Shown here in pieces: positions 1-11,103 of a stretch of DNA of 64,000 bases. Every line of letters begins with the position of its first letter. Positions within the stretch are counted from its first letter, which is position 1. Both the position numbers and the translations under genes were made by a program. Under the pieces are notes generated by a model. The model did no database searches, had not been told where the DNA came from, and saw only the letters and a program-made list of their open reading frames with translations. The stretch lies in contig JNVV01000006.1 of NCBI GenBank assembly GCA_000733355.1, positions 1,061,803-1,125,802 on the forward strand, given 5' to 3'. The DNA comes from Falciphora oryzae (Eukaryota; Ascomycota; Sordariomycetes; Magnaporthales; Magnaporthaceae).

Positions 1-658
1 AGTTCATCACCGGCTTTACCCACTAGGTTAGGTAAGTGTTGAATAGGGCAGGTTGCATGATGCCCGACGACGGACAAAACAGTCACGAAACATCGAGGCC
101 AGTTGTTTTGGTCCTATCAAGATCTTGCGCCCAGCAGCATTTTGGTCGAGTCGCAAGATGAACAAAGATTCATTTAATTTCTCGCTTTGGTTGGATGAAC
201 TAGAGCTGGACATCTGCCGTGGTCTGGGCAGCGGGCCGCTGTGGCTGTGGCCCTACGGGCGGCCAAATGCACATTGACTCAATGAATACATTGATTCGAC
301 GTAGCCGGATCGTTGGCCGCTCCATGGAACAATCTTCCTCCCTAGAACCGCCTACTCTTTCCTTTTCTCATGGTGATTCACGAGAATATCGTATACGAGG
401 ATTTGTGGGTGCGATTACAAACTTTGAATTGATTTATCTGCGTTTGGTGTGGTGCCAGGTTGGTCCACATACGTGGTGATACAGCGTGTAAGTCTCAAAA
501 AGGAAACCGAAAGAATGCGTCCAAACTGCAAACTCCTATACATGCAAGTTTCCCCCAAAATGAATACCAGAACCTCGAGAACATAATCTTATCCCCTCAT
601 CGTACAGACTGCGAGTCCCCGAAAATCCATCACCCTTAGGCACATTAGGCGAGTGCCC
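1..658. other. 3' flank of the small heat-shock gene; no gene seen
   Basis: This stretch lies downstream of the minus-strand heat-shock gene. The open frames are short, lack splice-linked partners and show no family motif. I see nothing that supports a gene, although the left edge could hold the tail of an exon from a gene outside the window. Confidence 0.5.
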
Positions 659-1306
659 TTAGGCAATGTCGATGCGGCGGTTGGAGCGCTTCTCCTGCTT
701 GGGGACAGTCACCTGGAGGATCCCGTTGTTGAGCGAGGCCTTGACGGCTTCCTCGTCGACCGGAACAGGGAAGGAGAAGGTGCGGTGGAATTCGCCGACC
801 GAACGCTCCTGGAACCAGTATTTGTGCTTGGGCGCCTGCTGCTTCTGGCCGGCAGCGGCGGCTTGCTGGACCTCGCCGCGCTCCTTGGCCGCCTCGGTCT
901 CCTCGTCCGTCACTGTGGCACGGTGCGACTCGCTCGAGGGCGAGTCAGGTCTCTTCTCGCCGCCCTCAGTGATAGCTGCCGCCGAGTCGCCGCCGCCCTC
1001 GACCAGGCCCGCGGGCGGGTTGCCCTCGGTGCGCTGGCGCACGACGCGGCCGTGGATGACAATGGTCTGGGGCTCGGTGAACTCGATGGAGATGTCCTTG
1101 CGCTCGGCGCCGGGGATCTCGCCGTGGAGCTCATACGCCTCCTTGGTCTCGATGACGTCGAACTTGGGGTTGAAGGAGGCGCGGATGACCGACGACTGGC
1201 CGCCGCGCTTGTGGCTTTGGTGGTTGTCAAAGGCGTCGATGAAGCGGAAGAACGGAGCAAAGCTCACGTCGTCGTTGTTGTAGAGGTTCCTCGCGAACAG
1301 AGACAT
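659..1306 (-). CDS. hsp30: Small heat-shock protein, Hsp20/alpha-crystallin family (HSP30-like)
   Basis: Encodes a 215-residue ATP-independent chaperone of the cytosol that holds unfolding proteins in soluble oligomers. I start at the ATG at 1306 (MSLFARNLYNN) rather than the in-frame upstream ATG at 1438, because the family begins this way and the extra 44 residues look like leader sequence. The alpha-crystallin domain begins near residue 35 (PKFDVIETKEAYELHGEIPG). It is interrupted by a Glu/Ser/Ala-rich insertion at about residues 85-140 and resumes at YWFQERSVGEFHRTFSFP, with the NGILQVTVPK strand near the C-terminus. Such an insertion is usual in fungal HSP30 proteins. There is no intron. 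A minus-strand TATA box and heat-shock elements lie upstream, which fits heat induction. Confidence 0.95.
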   Translation of the reverse strand: MSLFARNLYNNDDVSFAPFFRFIDAFDNHQSHKRGGQSSVIRASFNPKFDVIETKEAYELHGEIPGAERKDISIEFTEPQTIVIHGRVVRQRTEGNPPAGLVEGGGDSAAAITEGGEKRPDSPSSESHRATVTDEETEAAKERGEVQQAAAAGQKQQAPKHKYWFQERSVGEFHRTFSFPVPVDEEAVKASLNNGILQVTVPKQEKRSNRRIDIA

Positions 1307-1526
1307 GTTGTTGGCGTTGTTTGACCTGACGCTGAAGGGTCTGGAGGGTGTGATGTTGGTCTTGCGGGTTGCTGGTCGCAGGCAGCGGGAAGCTCGGGGA
1401 GTGATGAGTTTGTATGTTTGTGCTTTGCAGGAGTGCATGCAGAAGATTCAGATTGATTTTGCTGTTGTGCTTGTTGCTGTCGATGGAGAGAAAGATTCGA
1501 TTTCTTCTCGGGAGTCGACGAGCAGA

Positions 1527-1532
1527 TTTATA
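1527..1532 (-). promoter_or_regulatory. Candidate TATA box of the small heat-shock gene
   Basis: TATAAA on the minus strand, 221 bases upstream of the chosen start codon. It implies a transcription start near 1500 and a leader of about 190 bases. The position is sensible relative to the heat-shock elements further upstream. Confidence 0.6.
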
Positions 1533-1558
1533 CACAGGTAGTCCTGTGCTGAAGTCAT

Positions 1559-1574
1559 TTCGAGCCTTCTCGAA
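1559..1574 (-). promoter_or_regulatory. Candidate heat-shock element (TTC..TTCTCGAA)
   Basis: A TTCnnGAA pair at 1567-1574 with another TTC eight bases to its left, spaced as in an imperfect three-unit heat-shock element. It lies about 30 bases upstream of the candidate TATA box, where Hsf1 sites are expected. Confidence 0.5.
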
Positions 1575-1684
1575 ATTGCGTCCATTACGTAGACCGAAGT
1601 GAGACAGTGTGCGAAAATCACCAGAGTAGATGCGTCTCGAAACTGCATGCGGCTTCTGGATTGTGGCAATCTGCTATGGATTGT

Positions 1685-1692
1685 TTCGAGAA
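1685..1692 (-). promoter_or_regulatory. Second candidate heat-shock element (TTCGAGAA)
   Basis: TTCnnGAA pair about 155 bases upstream of the TATA box. A two-unit site alone is weak evidence, but together with the site at 1559-1574 it supports regulation of this promoter by heat-shock factor. Confidence 0.4.
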
Positions 1693-2219
1693 GTGTCTTT
1701 GTGGCTCGTGATTGTTCTTCTGCCCAAATTGATGCTATTCGGAAGACGCTAGAACTTGCCAGGGGCTTCGATTGGATTCCAAAGCGTGAGACCCGCTCGC
1801 GCCCCTTACCAATAATCCAGCCTACCAGCGATCAGCAAGCCGTGCTAGGCATGCATGCTCATGTGACATGCTTGACAAAACACCTGTTTTCCTGAACTGG
1901 AATGCATGTTAAAACATCCAATAAGTAATTGGTGCCGAGGTGTCGAGAAGAAGCTTGACGTGAAAGTTGGAAACGGGTGTTCCGCATGCTTCGCTACAGT
2001 GCGATACGGTGCGTCAGGTTTGCGGCGCCACACTGTAACAGGCAAACGTACGGTTATCGGATGGCTCGGAAGGCAGCCTGATCGCCGCAATGATAACGTC
2101 ATTCGTGTCAAGTGTTTGTTGGAGAGGTTGCTAGCGGGCGCCGCCCATGTATAATGGCACCCACCGCACTATCATGTTCTATCGGCCTCCTGTACTCCTG
2201 CGCCGGCTCCTGTTTTTCA

Positions 2220-3695
2220 TTACGACTGGCCGAGGATTTCCTTTGCAATCTTTGCCTGCTCCTCTGCAGATATATTGAGCTCCTTCTTTGCCTTCTCTGC
2301 CTTGGCCTGGTCGAACCTCCACAGCCCGCCTGTCTTGTCGCCATCGCCGTGGACCGCGAGCCCGACGATCGAGCCCAGCTTGGTAAGAACGGCGTCGGGC
2401 TCATCGGTACGTATGGTGAAGTACCGGCGCTGCCACATACGGCCCTCGGAGCGCTCCTTGGCGCGGAGATCGCGTTGTGCCTGCTCAATCTTGCCCTTCT
2501 CAATGCTGACAGTGTCCAGGTCCGTCTTGGAAATGGCGGCCGCCACCTTGGCCCAGGCGCGGCGCGACTCGAGCGGGTGCTGCTCTTCGATCGGCGCCAC
2601 TGTCAAGCTCGTCGACGGGACGTCGGCCGCCTTGTATGTCTCCACAAGCGTGGACGACTTATTTCCCTTGGCCGGCCCAGAGTAGATTTCGAACGATGTG
2701 GTCCACTGGCCCGTGACGTTGTAGAGCACCTCCTTCTCGCGGCCTGTGGGGTACAGCACTGCTGTGACGCTGTTCTTCTTGCCCGAAAGCCAGCCCTTGC
2801 CGCTGTAGTCGATCTTGGCCGTGAAGCCGGATGACGAGGTGATGTACGAAGCGCCTTCGAGTTCGATGAATGGAGCGCCAAAGATCAGCCCCTCAATGTG
2901 CAGGGCCGGTAGGGTTATAAGGAACGTCTCCTTCTGAGGCGGGTCTGACGCCGGCACCGGCACCGTGAGGACGGCATGCCCGATCTGCTTGATATTTATG
3001 GTTTTGCTGAAGGTAGCCTTTTGCGCGTTGTATCCCTCCAGCTGGACACCGGTGGGCAAGTTCGTAATGCAATAGGCTGTAGCTGGTGGGTGGTGGCTGT
3101 GAACAACGGAGGGAGCGTTAGCATCGGCTCGGCGTTGCGTCCGGCGACCCTGTGTACAGACTCCTCCGGCGGTGTGATTTCTAGTTTGATGTGCCCATAC
3201 CTAACCTGCTCGCTGATGAGCTCAGTCGTGCCGGCTTCATCCTCCCACCTGCCCAGGAAGAGCTCTCCGAGGAAAGGGTTCAGGGGCTTCTTCTCGTTTC
3301 CGTACTGCTCGCTGCGGCTGGCGTACTGCTGCTTTAGGGTGGTCAAGAACCACTTGAGCACGAGGAGGGCTCGCTTCTCGGGGGTGGTCTCTTTGGCGGG
3401 GGCAGCGAATATCGCCGGGTGCTCGCACCAGTACGAGCTGAACTCGGTCAAGCTCGTCGAGGAGAGGATGAAGGGAGGAGCGGTCAGGCTGGAGAGGTCG
3501 CCGTTGAAGGAGGCAATAGACTGGATAATGTGGGCGACGAGTCTCCACGGTTAGTGAGGATATCCTTACATGCGTTTGTGGCAAATCGCAACAACGAGCC
3601 GCGGTGTGGGGGAGGGGCGGTCTAACCTTCAGGAAGGCAGTCCAGCTGCTCCCAGACGCTTGAGGACTGGTAGCAGGGGCCGATGATACGTCCAT
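2220..3695 (-). CDS. kes1: Oxysterol-binding protein homologue, Kes1/Osh4 type
   Basis: Lipid exchanger that carries sterol and PI4P between membranes, acting at Golgi and ER. Three exons: 3695-3627, 3520-3201 and 3096-2220, giving 421 residues, close to the roughly 430 of yeast Kes1. It is the short form without PH or ankyrin domains. The N-terminus (SSWTAFLK, then [19 protein letters not shown]) matches the lid region of the family. The fingerprint EQVSHHPP is built across intron 2: GAG-CAG-GTT-AG is exonic and CC-ACC-ACC-C opens exon 3. Further family sequence includes [12 protein letters not shown] and [10 protein letters not shown] near the end. Introns are 106 and 104 bases with GTTAG and GTATG donors. 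The start ATG is the one immediately upstream of the conserved lid. Confidence 0.95.
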
Positions 3696-4780
3696 TGCGT
3701 CTTGATAATGGGTAGGTAGACGCTCGGGCAAGTACCGAATAGGGGTGTGGATAGGTGGGTAAGTAGGTCGACGTTGGGATGTGCCAGTATACAGCAAGGA
3801 GAAAGGTTGAGGTGGTGCCTAAGGTTGTTTGCTCAGGTCCGCAACAGGTCTCCCGAGGGCGGTGGCAGCCCCAGAAATGTCTTTGGAGTTCTGCTGTCGC
3901 GAAGGGTTTTCGCAGCCCAGTCGGGGCAGGCGGGTGGATGCGTCCAAGAAGGTGCGGGGTGGTATGACTGGCTAGAAAAGGGAATGGTGGTACCGGGCTA
4001 GGACGACGTCGCGATGGCCAAGAGTAAGAACCCCGGTCCGCCACGGGTTGAGGTTGGGCAAGCGAGATTTTGGATCGGAGTTTTGGTCTAGGGGTATTGA
4101 CGTATGTCCGGTCCGTGCGCCCGCCAATCTGGTAGGTGGGGTGGACGCACAGCGCCTATTCAGGGGGCGGAAAGCTTTCCCGGGCCGCCAGGCGAGTGCT
4201 TTCCGCCTCCAGCATGCATTCATGAAATAACCGACCCGACTCGACTCCCCTGACAGCTGCTAGGACTTTTAGCAAAACAGAAACACTTTTACGAGGGCAA
4301 GAATAGGATGGAACTCACCTCCATGGCACCTTTGCGCTAAACGTGCAATCTTCCATCTGGCCTGTCTGTTTCAACAGGTGTTTGGGTGACGTAAAGTCGA
4401 TGGATGCACATGGGGCTACGCCATTGGCACGCGACCTGATGCTCATGCCTTGCTGCCCTGCCATCCATCAGGAGCCCTACGCCAGATATGCTCGTTGTCC
4501 GAGATCTTAACTCCGGATATCTGCAGCGCAAAACACATACTCGATATAGAAAAAGAAGACGCCTAGCTGCACAGAGCAAAAAGCCTCGTTTGTGCAGGGA
4601 GTTTGACTGGAGCAAAAATTTTTTTATATGTCGCTAGACTACCTAAATGTGAGCGCCATGGGTATCTATCATATATGCGAAAACCAAATTACATCCAATG
4701 CTCGCTCCGTCCTTGAAAGGGTCGTTGTTGAAAATGCACACGAAGTCGTGAATATATATATATGTATATATATCACGTGA
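3696..4780. other. Upstream region of kes1 and 3' flank of the glycosyltransferase
   Basis: About 1.1 kb between two minus-strand genes. It contains several TAGGTA-like words near 3714-3765 and an AT dinucleotide run at 4751-4772 followed by CACGTGATC. Open frames here are short and have no recognisable motif. I see no gene. Confidence 0.5.
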
Positions 4781-6276
4781 TCAAGCCTCGCCTGGGCGCT
4801 TCCGAAGCCCTCGAGCCTCGCAGCTCTCTTGTAGCGACTGTATTCGACGGACATTGATGCCAGAACTCACACCTTCGTGCTTGGCTGCCTCTTTGTCTCT
4901 TTCGCCTATTATGAACCAAGGGGCCAGGTAACACAATTTTGCCTCCTGCTCCCATCTCCATGCCAGGCACCCAGTCGACTTGAGGCAATAGCCGAAACAG
5001 CGTTCCGCAGACCCGACATTTTTCTTGATAGTCATGCTCTCGTCGTGTGGAGGCCCGACATGGTCCTCCCCCTCCCGGACCTCGAGCTCCCCAAATACGT
5101 TCAGGTCGGGCTGCCCATAGATCCCCCAGAGCTCGCTCCAGAGGACAGGCTCGACGGCATTGCGGAAAGTTCTGCCAACCTCGAGCATTTGTGGCGGCTG
5201 GGCAAGGGCGTGGAATGAGACGAGGGGCGCGCAGAACCGGTCGGCGCGAATGCGCGTGGCGCGGGGGCGCTCGCCGTTGAACATGTGTTTGTATCGCTCT
5301 TCAAGATACACGCCAACCTTCATCAAGGTGTGGGCCACGAGCCGGTCGCCCCACGTCTCCGTGAGCGAGTCGACATAGGCGGCGCGCACCGCCTCGGGCC
5401 GTTCGTCAAAGAGAAGACGCATCGCAGCCTCGGAGATGGCGATGCCCGAGCCGCCATGCGCGAACCGCCCCTTATAATCGCCAACCGCATTCCCTAGGTA
5501 GGTTGGTTTGGACGAGTCCATATGGCCAAGAAGCAGCTGGAGCGATGGCCGGATGATGTATGTGTCGTCGTCAAGCATCAGGTACCACTTCCGCCGGGGT
5601 AGCGTTCGCCATGCTAGTTCCATAGCCGGGATAAACTGCATGCTGTAAGATTCTGTATGTGTTTCCCCCCTCCCACGCATGCTATCCTGTGCGGGAGATT
5701 AAACGGGGCAGGAGGTATCAAACACGAACGTACCTTCATGGCATCAAGCTCCCAGCCATATTTCTTTCCTATTTCTAGCGCGGGACCGTCCTTACCGGCC
5801 TCAATAGCCTCCGTCATCTCTCGGTACACACGGAGGCGCTTGGCGTCCTGAAACGAGGCCAGGGCTTCGTTCTCCATGGCAGCGGCAAGCATGTCGCGCA
5901 CCTGAAAGTCCTGTCCGTCTGCCTGGTGGTGGGAAGAAAAGTCGCCGACGACCAGCACCGCTTCGTCGCGAGCACCGACCAGCTTCATGCCGAAAGCATC
6001 GAGCTGTGCGGGAAGGCGGGCCTTAGTACCGTAGCCCGTCTTGAGGATGAAGGCGACGTCATTGTCCCAGTCGATGGGGAAGCGCGGCGGCTCAAAGAAC
6101 CAGTCCTCGTTGGTGTACGGGGTTGGCAGCAGCGAGAGGACGCGGTGTGTGGTGAAGCGGAAGAAGAGCAGGACGCGGCTGTCGGCGGGCAGGAAGAAGA
6201 GGACTATCAGATTCCAAACCAGGGCGGCGGCCAGGGCCTGCAGCGCGAGCCTGCGCGCCTGGCGCGGCCGCATCAT
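4781..6276 (-). CDS. Type II membrane glycosyltransferase, GT31/Fringe-like
   Basis: Probably a Golgi or ER glycosyltransferase using a nucleotide sugar; donor and acceptor are not readable from sequence. Two exons, 6276-5734 and 5635-4781, give 465 residues. A short basic N-terminus precedes one membrane segment (LALQALAAALVWNLIVLFFL, about residues 10-29), as expected for a type II enzyme. The acidic metal/nucleotide-sugar motif LDDDTY is at residues 202-207, right after the conserved KWYLM. Exon 2 also has the family-like AHGGSGIAIS and the ETWGDRLVAHTLMKVGV block. The last 100 residues carry four or more cysteines (CFGYCLKSTGCLAWRW, then KLCYLAPWF), resembling a PAN/Apple-like module. The acceptor was chosen because only it gives AMK-FIPAMELAW in phase. 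No exact subfamily is claimed. Confidence 0.85.
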
Positions 6277-7019
6277 TGTCGGTGCTGGCACCGTGCAGAG
6301 CGTGGCTAGGGGGAGCGGGATCCGGTCGCGAATCTCACTCCCTTGGTGCAGTGGTCGTCGTCCATTTACCGTCGAAGCAATACTCAATCGCCGGGCTTCA
6401 CGTGTTGCTCGAGGTGCCACGGCGTGCGTGAAACAGGCGACTGAATGCCAACCAGCTTTGCCTGCCCGACCCAGCTCTGCCCAGCGCGGACATGGATGCG
6501 ACGACTGCGAAAATTGGACCCGTGGTACCGTGCAATCGGAGACCAATCAAAGATGCAGTCTGGTATCCATAGCTCCACCACTCAGGGGCTCCAGGTTCTG
6601 GCACGATCTGCAAGGGACTTCCATCTGAACTTCGGTTGCCTGTGGAAAGTCCATGAGCTAATTGAACCCTTCGCATGCTCACTAAACTTATACGGGAGCG
6701 TGAGGAGGCATCAATGTTCTTGGTAGGCATCACTCGGTTTACCCCCCCGCCTCTCGAGATGTGATTTGGTGTGTTCGCACTGTCGGACTCTGCCGGCAAT
6801 GGGTACTCGCGTCCTTCGGATTGTCAAAAACGCGCTGGCGTTAGTGTAAAGACCGGGAAGTGTGCCTCTTTTTGCTGTATGCACCTGAGTACCTAACATG
6901 TTTAGGTGCCTGCTTGGGTATTTCGGTAGTATATATAGTGCGGCGAGCACCCGCATGATAGCCGGCATGGCGGCATTTCCTCGTTCTAATGGCTTCAAGC
7001 AAGCCATACATTATCAACC
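6277..7019. other. Divergent promoter region, glycosyltransferase and P450
   Basis: About 740 bases between divergently transcribed genes. It holds a TATA-like element for the P450 at 6930-6937 and an ACCTAACATGTTTAGGT inverted repeat around 6891-6907. No open frame here is convincing. Confidence 0.5.
6930..6937 (+). promoter_or_regulatory. Candidate TATA box of the P450 gene
   Basis: TATATATA, 83 bases before the P450 start codon, leaving room for a leader of about 50 bases. Confidence 0.45.
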
Positions 7020-8906
7020 ATGTTTTCGATGTCGGGCCGGGTTTCTTGGGCCCTCGCGGCTCGTGTCGTAGGGCTAGCCCTTCTCCTCCAGCTCTCGCGT
7101 CTCGTCTACAAGCTCGTCACGACCAGACTATTCATCAGACGTGTTGCCCAAGAACACGGCATCGTGAGCTGCCCAATGTCTAATTTGTGTCTTGAACGGC
7201 AACCATTAACAGGGAAATTCACAGCCTCTGATCCCTCACAATCTCCTAGTCGGCCACCCGGGCTCCGTGGCTAAAATCATGAGCAAAGTTCCATGCGACG
7301 TCTGTGCAAACCTGACTGCCCGTCTGATCATGAACGAGTATCCTGATATGACCGCGGCCGGTGCCTTCTATCTCGATATTTTCCCACTCAACCCCTTCCC
7401 CATGCTAGTCGTCACACACCCGGACATGATGGCACAGTTCACACAAGAGCACAGCCACCCCAAACCCGATCATCTCGGCTCCGTGGCATTCCATCCGCTA
7501 GCCCAAGGCCGCGACTTGCTTACGACAAATGGTCATCAGTGGAAGGCCTGGAGGAGCGCTCTCAATCCCGGATTCTCCAGCACCAATATCCTGAAATTAG
7601 TCCCGACTATGCTCAAAGAGACGTCTGTGTACCTGGATTTTCTACGATCTGCTGCACGCGGCGGGGAGACGGTCCAGATCCTCGATTACACGACGCATCT
7701 TTTTGTTGACATCATCGGACAGGTGGTCTTGTGAGTGCCTCATCAGGACCGCCATATTCCTGGGCGGCTACCATATTTAGGCCGCCTCAACTGACTATAC
7801 CCATGGACTGGACGGCTCAGGGGCACTCGTTTGGAGACCCAGACCAAACCTAATGCTTTCATGGATGCTTTCTTCCGTGCAGTCTACTTCATTTCCTTTG
7901 AGCTCAACCCCATCAAAGCGTGGCATCCTCTCCGGTCTTTCTACATCTGGGACTCCAACCGGATCATGAAAAGGGAGCTGATGCCGCACATCAAGCGGAG
8001 TTTCGCCGAGCTCGATCACGTCCAAGGGCCGAAGACTGTTCTCCACCTCGCCATCAAGGCATACGCCAAAGAGGCGGCAAGCAGCGGGGGATCATCTATA
8101 AATCCGGCAAAGGTCGACCCTGACTTGATTGATGATATTATCGCTCACCGTAAGTGCGTCCTGAGAAAGCTAGACTGGCGTAGGTCGGGCAGATGCGGAG
8201 CCGTCACTGGCTTGGAACTGAAACACGGGGACAAAAAGTGAAAATCTTCATGCTGGCTGGCTCCGACACTAGCTCCACTACCCTTTGCTGGCTGTACTAT
8301 CTCCTAGACGCGCATCCGGATAAGCTGGCCAGGATGCGGGAGGAGCACGACGTCGTCTTTGGCGCCGACATTAGTAAGACGGCCGCCGCCATCGCAGCAG
8401 ACCCGTCGCTGCTGAACCACCTTTCCTACACCCAAGCGGCCATCAAGGAGACACTTCGACTTTACCCACCTGTCTCGAGCATCCGACAGGGCGAGAAGGG
8501 GTTCTATCTCGCGCACCCCGAAACTGGCGTCAGGTATCCCACCGAAGGTTTCCTGGTATGGGGCAGTACCCACGCCTCCCAGCGCAGCGAGCGGGTATGG
8601 GAGCAGGCGAACTCGTTCATTCCCGAGCGCTGGCTTATCCGCGACGAAAGCGACCCGCTCTACCCACGGAAGAACGCGTGGCGGCCCTTTGAGCTCGGAA
8701 ACAGGGCTTGCATCGGCCAGGAGCTTGCGCAGATCGAGCTGCGCCTCGTTCTGGCCCTCACTGCCCGCGAGTTCAGCTTTGCGAGCCAGCTCCCGCTTGA
8801 TGGTCCCAAACTCTTCGGCGAGATCGGTTACCAGGTGTACTCCAAGGATGTTCTCAGTTCGCACCCAAATGGAGGGATGCCTATGAAGATTAGTATCAGA
8901 AAATAA
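7020..8906 (+). CDS. Cytochrome P450 monooxygenase
   Basis: Microsomal haem-thiolate monooxygenase; the substrate is unknown. Four exons: 7020-7163, 7213-7730, 7821-8149 and 8239-8906, giving 552 residues, usual for the family. Exon 2 could instead start at 7225, which also keeps phase, suits the TTAAC branch point better and gives 548 residues. An N-terminal anchor (VSWALAARVVGLALLLQL) is followed by a basic stretch. Visible motifs are the I-helix AGSDTSS at about 337-343, the K-helix KETLRLYPP near 398-406, and the haem loop FELGNRACIG with the cysteine ligand at residue 488. The PERW segment precedes the haem loop. The middle region (WKAWRSALNPGFS) is the usual C-helix area. Its neighbours are a drug-type transporter and a methyltransferase, so a role in secondary or detoxifying metabolism is possible but inferred. 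Confidence 0.92.
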
Positions 8907-9148
8907 GGTCGCGGCAGGGCTGCTACGGGTTATCAGGTCATTCTACACAGCACATCATCTCTAAATATACCTCGTGAGATAGTTAACGAGACAATCTTCT
9001 AGAAGATCTCTCTGTCTACTTGCATACCGGCTGGGAGTCTTTCAGCTATTTTGTAAATAGTCCGCACATGTGCCGAGTCCACCCAAGCCCCGACTACCTC
9101 TGGCCCGCTTTGCCAAGATAACGTCTGTTATTCCCGTCGCGGCTGTTA

Positions 9149-11103
9149 TTAAAGAGCACTGGTCTCATACCGGCTCCGCGCCCTGATCTGCTTGCCGTAC
9201 TTGAAAAGGACCCAGGGCACAGGCATTAACACGAGGGCAATAAGTCCCAACAATGTGCCAGCCCATGCAACTCCAAGTCTTGAGTACATTTGAACAGTAA
9301 AAAGAGGGGAGGCTGCCGCCAGACCATACCGCGCCAGGCTATTAGCACTCATTGCGCTAGCAATGTTGGAGCCAGTATACGTGTCGGTCACTAGGGATGG
9401 GTGGACGAGATTTGTTAGGCCTTCATTCTCCCCATTATAACGCCTCCTGAAACGAAATGTGCTTTCCTTGCTCTTTATCTCAAGACGGGTACTGCTTGGT
9501 CTCTTCGCCAAAAGGGGAAACTTACAATAATGGGTCAGACTGACAAAAATGCAAAAGTTCCCCATTGCAAACGGCACGATTGCGACGGCCGGGCTTGCCC
9601 ACGATATCTCTGGGCGGGCAGTCCAGGCGAACCCTATGAATCGCAGCCTCGTCAGTATATGGCCCCACCAGATTGTCTCCCCAAGCAGACGAGATACCAT
9701 ATACCACTAGTTGGCACGAGGGTAGCTAGGTCAGTTAAACATACAGAAGAGTCCCAAAGGGAGGCAGGCGCTTCCGATCATGGCGGGATATAGTCGATGG
9801 TCTGGTGACACCCCGTTTGGCGCATACTTGGGCGCTTGCCGACGGTAGAGCAGAATCTCGCAGAGGACGACAGTCAGGGAACCCAGGAGACAGCCGAAAA
9901 CCATGGCGAGGAAGACGAGCCCGGACTGCTCGAGTCCAAAGGAGTATACCGTGGCAAAAACGTAGGGGACGGCAGCGAAGAAGCTGAAGAGAGTGGCGAA
10001 CTCGCATGCCACGTACAGACACACAAAGCCCACGACCGGCTCCGTGAAGAGCATGTGCAGCGGCCTCGCAAGCGCAACCGTGACGAAATCGCCGGCCCTA
10101 TCACTCCAGGACGCGCGCGCCGGCTCCGGGAGACCGAGCTGCCTAACCCGCCGGCGTTTCAGGACCGGATGGTATGTTTCGTGACCAAAGGCCAGGGAGA
10201 CGGCGAGGCCGAAGGCAAGGAAGAACACCAGGGTCCATTGGGACCAACGCCAGCCCTCGCGCTGGACTACGAAGGACCCAATGACAGGGGCGACGCCAGG
10301 GCCCATGAAGGTTGTCAAGAGGAAGACGGTCGAAGGCAGCCCGCGCTCGGCCGGCCGGAAGGTCTCGCTCAGCACGCCGGCGACGATGGCGAGCGAGGGC
10401 GCGACGCAGAAGCCGGCGAGGAACCGGAGAGCGCAGACGCCGGCGAAAGTCGGACTGAGGCCAGCGCCGATCGTGAAAAGGATGCTTAGCGGGGTGGAGA
10501 CCATGTACACGGGATATCTGCCCACCGTCTCGGAGAGTGGGCCACCGACGACGGGGCCAAGTGCGAGAGCGAGCACGTATAACGAAAGCGGCAGGATGGC
10601 GACGGTGCCAGAGACGCCAAACTCCTCCATGAGTTGGCCGCGGCCAGGGGTAATAATGGATGTGCCGAGCGAGCTACCGATCAATGGTGTCAGCTAGGTA
10701 CTAAGTAGCTATCCGAACGGCGGCTTATATCCACCGCACGGCAGTCTTGGAGTAACGTTTCTGGTTGGAGAGTAACTTACGCAGCAAGACTCACAGAAGC
10801 CGCCATGCAAACCTGACCCAGTTTCCTCTTTCTTGGCCAGTTGAAAGGGTTTGCCGGATCTGAGGTCCAGTCCCAGTCCGGCGCCGACGTCCCCTTTTGC
10901 TCAGTCTCCATGACTCCTTGATGCCCTCCCACACCCCCTTCCCTGAGTGTGCTTCCCGGTTGGCCCTGCACGCTCCCGCCGTCAATGCTGGACTCGGTTC
11001 CATCATTGTGTTCTTGTTTCTCGGTTTTACCGAGGGTTCCTGTTAAGCCAGAAGTCAACGACATGGTTGCGGACTGGCCCGGTCTCTGTGATGTCTCGAT
11101 CAT
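9149..11103 (-). CDS. MFS transporter, DHA1 (drug:H+ antiporter-1) type
   Basis: Twelve-helix proton antiporter of the plasma membrane, probably exporting small organic compounds or polyamines. Four exons: 11103-10795, 10693-9745, 9633-9526 and 9390-9149, giving 535 residues. The long hydrophilic N-terminus ends in NPFNWPRKRKL, typical of fungal DHA1 transporters. The first helix leads to LIGSSLGTSIITPG, motif A-like GPLSETVGRYPVY follows TM2, and GPGVAPVIGSFV is the antiporter motif C area. Correct joining gives LGLFWFAWTARPEISW between exons 2 and 3 and HYLTDTYTGSN between exons 3 and 4, both family-typical. The ATG at 11064 is an alternative start. The gene ends tail-to-tail with the P450, only 242 bases away. 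Confidence 0.93.

Noticed and set aside
653..1324. 223-residue plus-strand open frame
   Set aside because: Shadow of the small heat-shock gene on the opposite strand.
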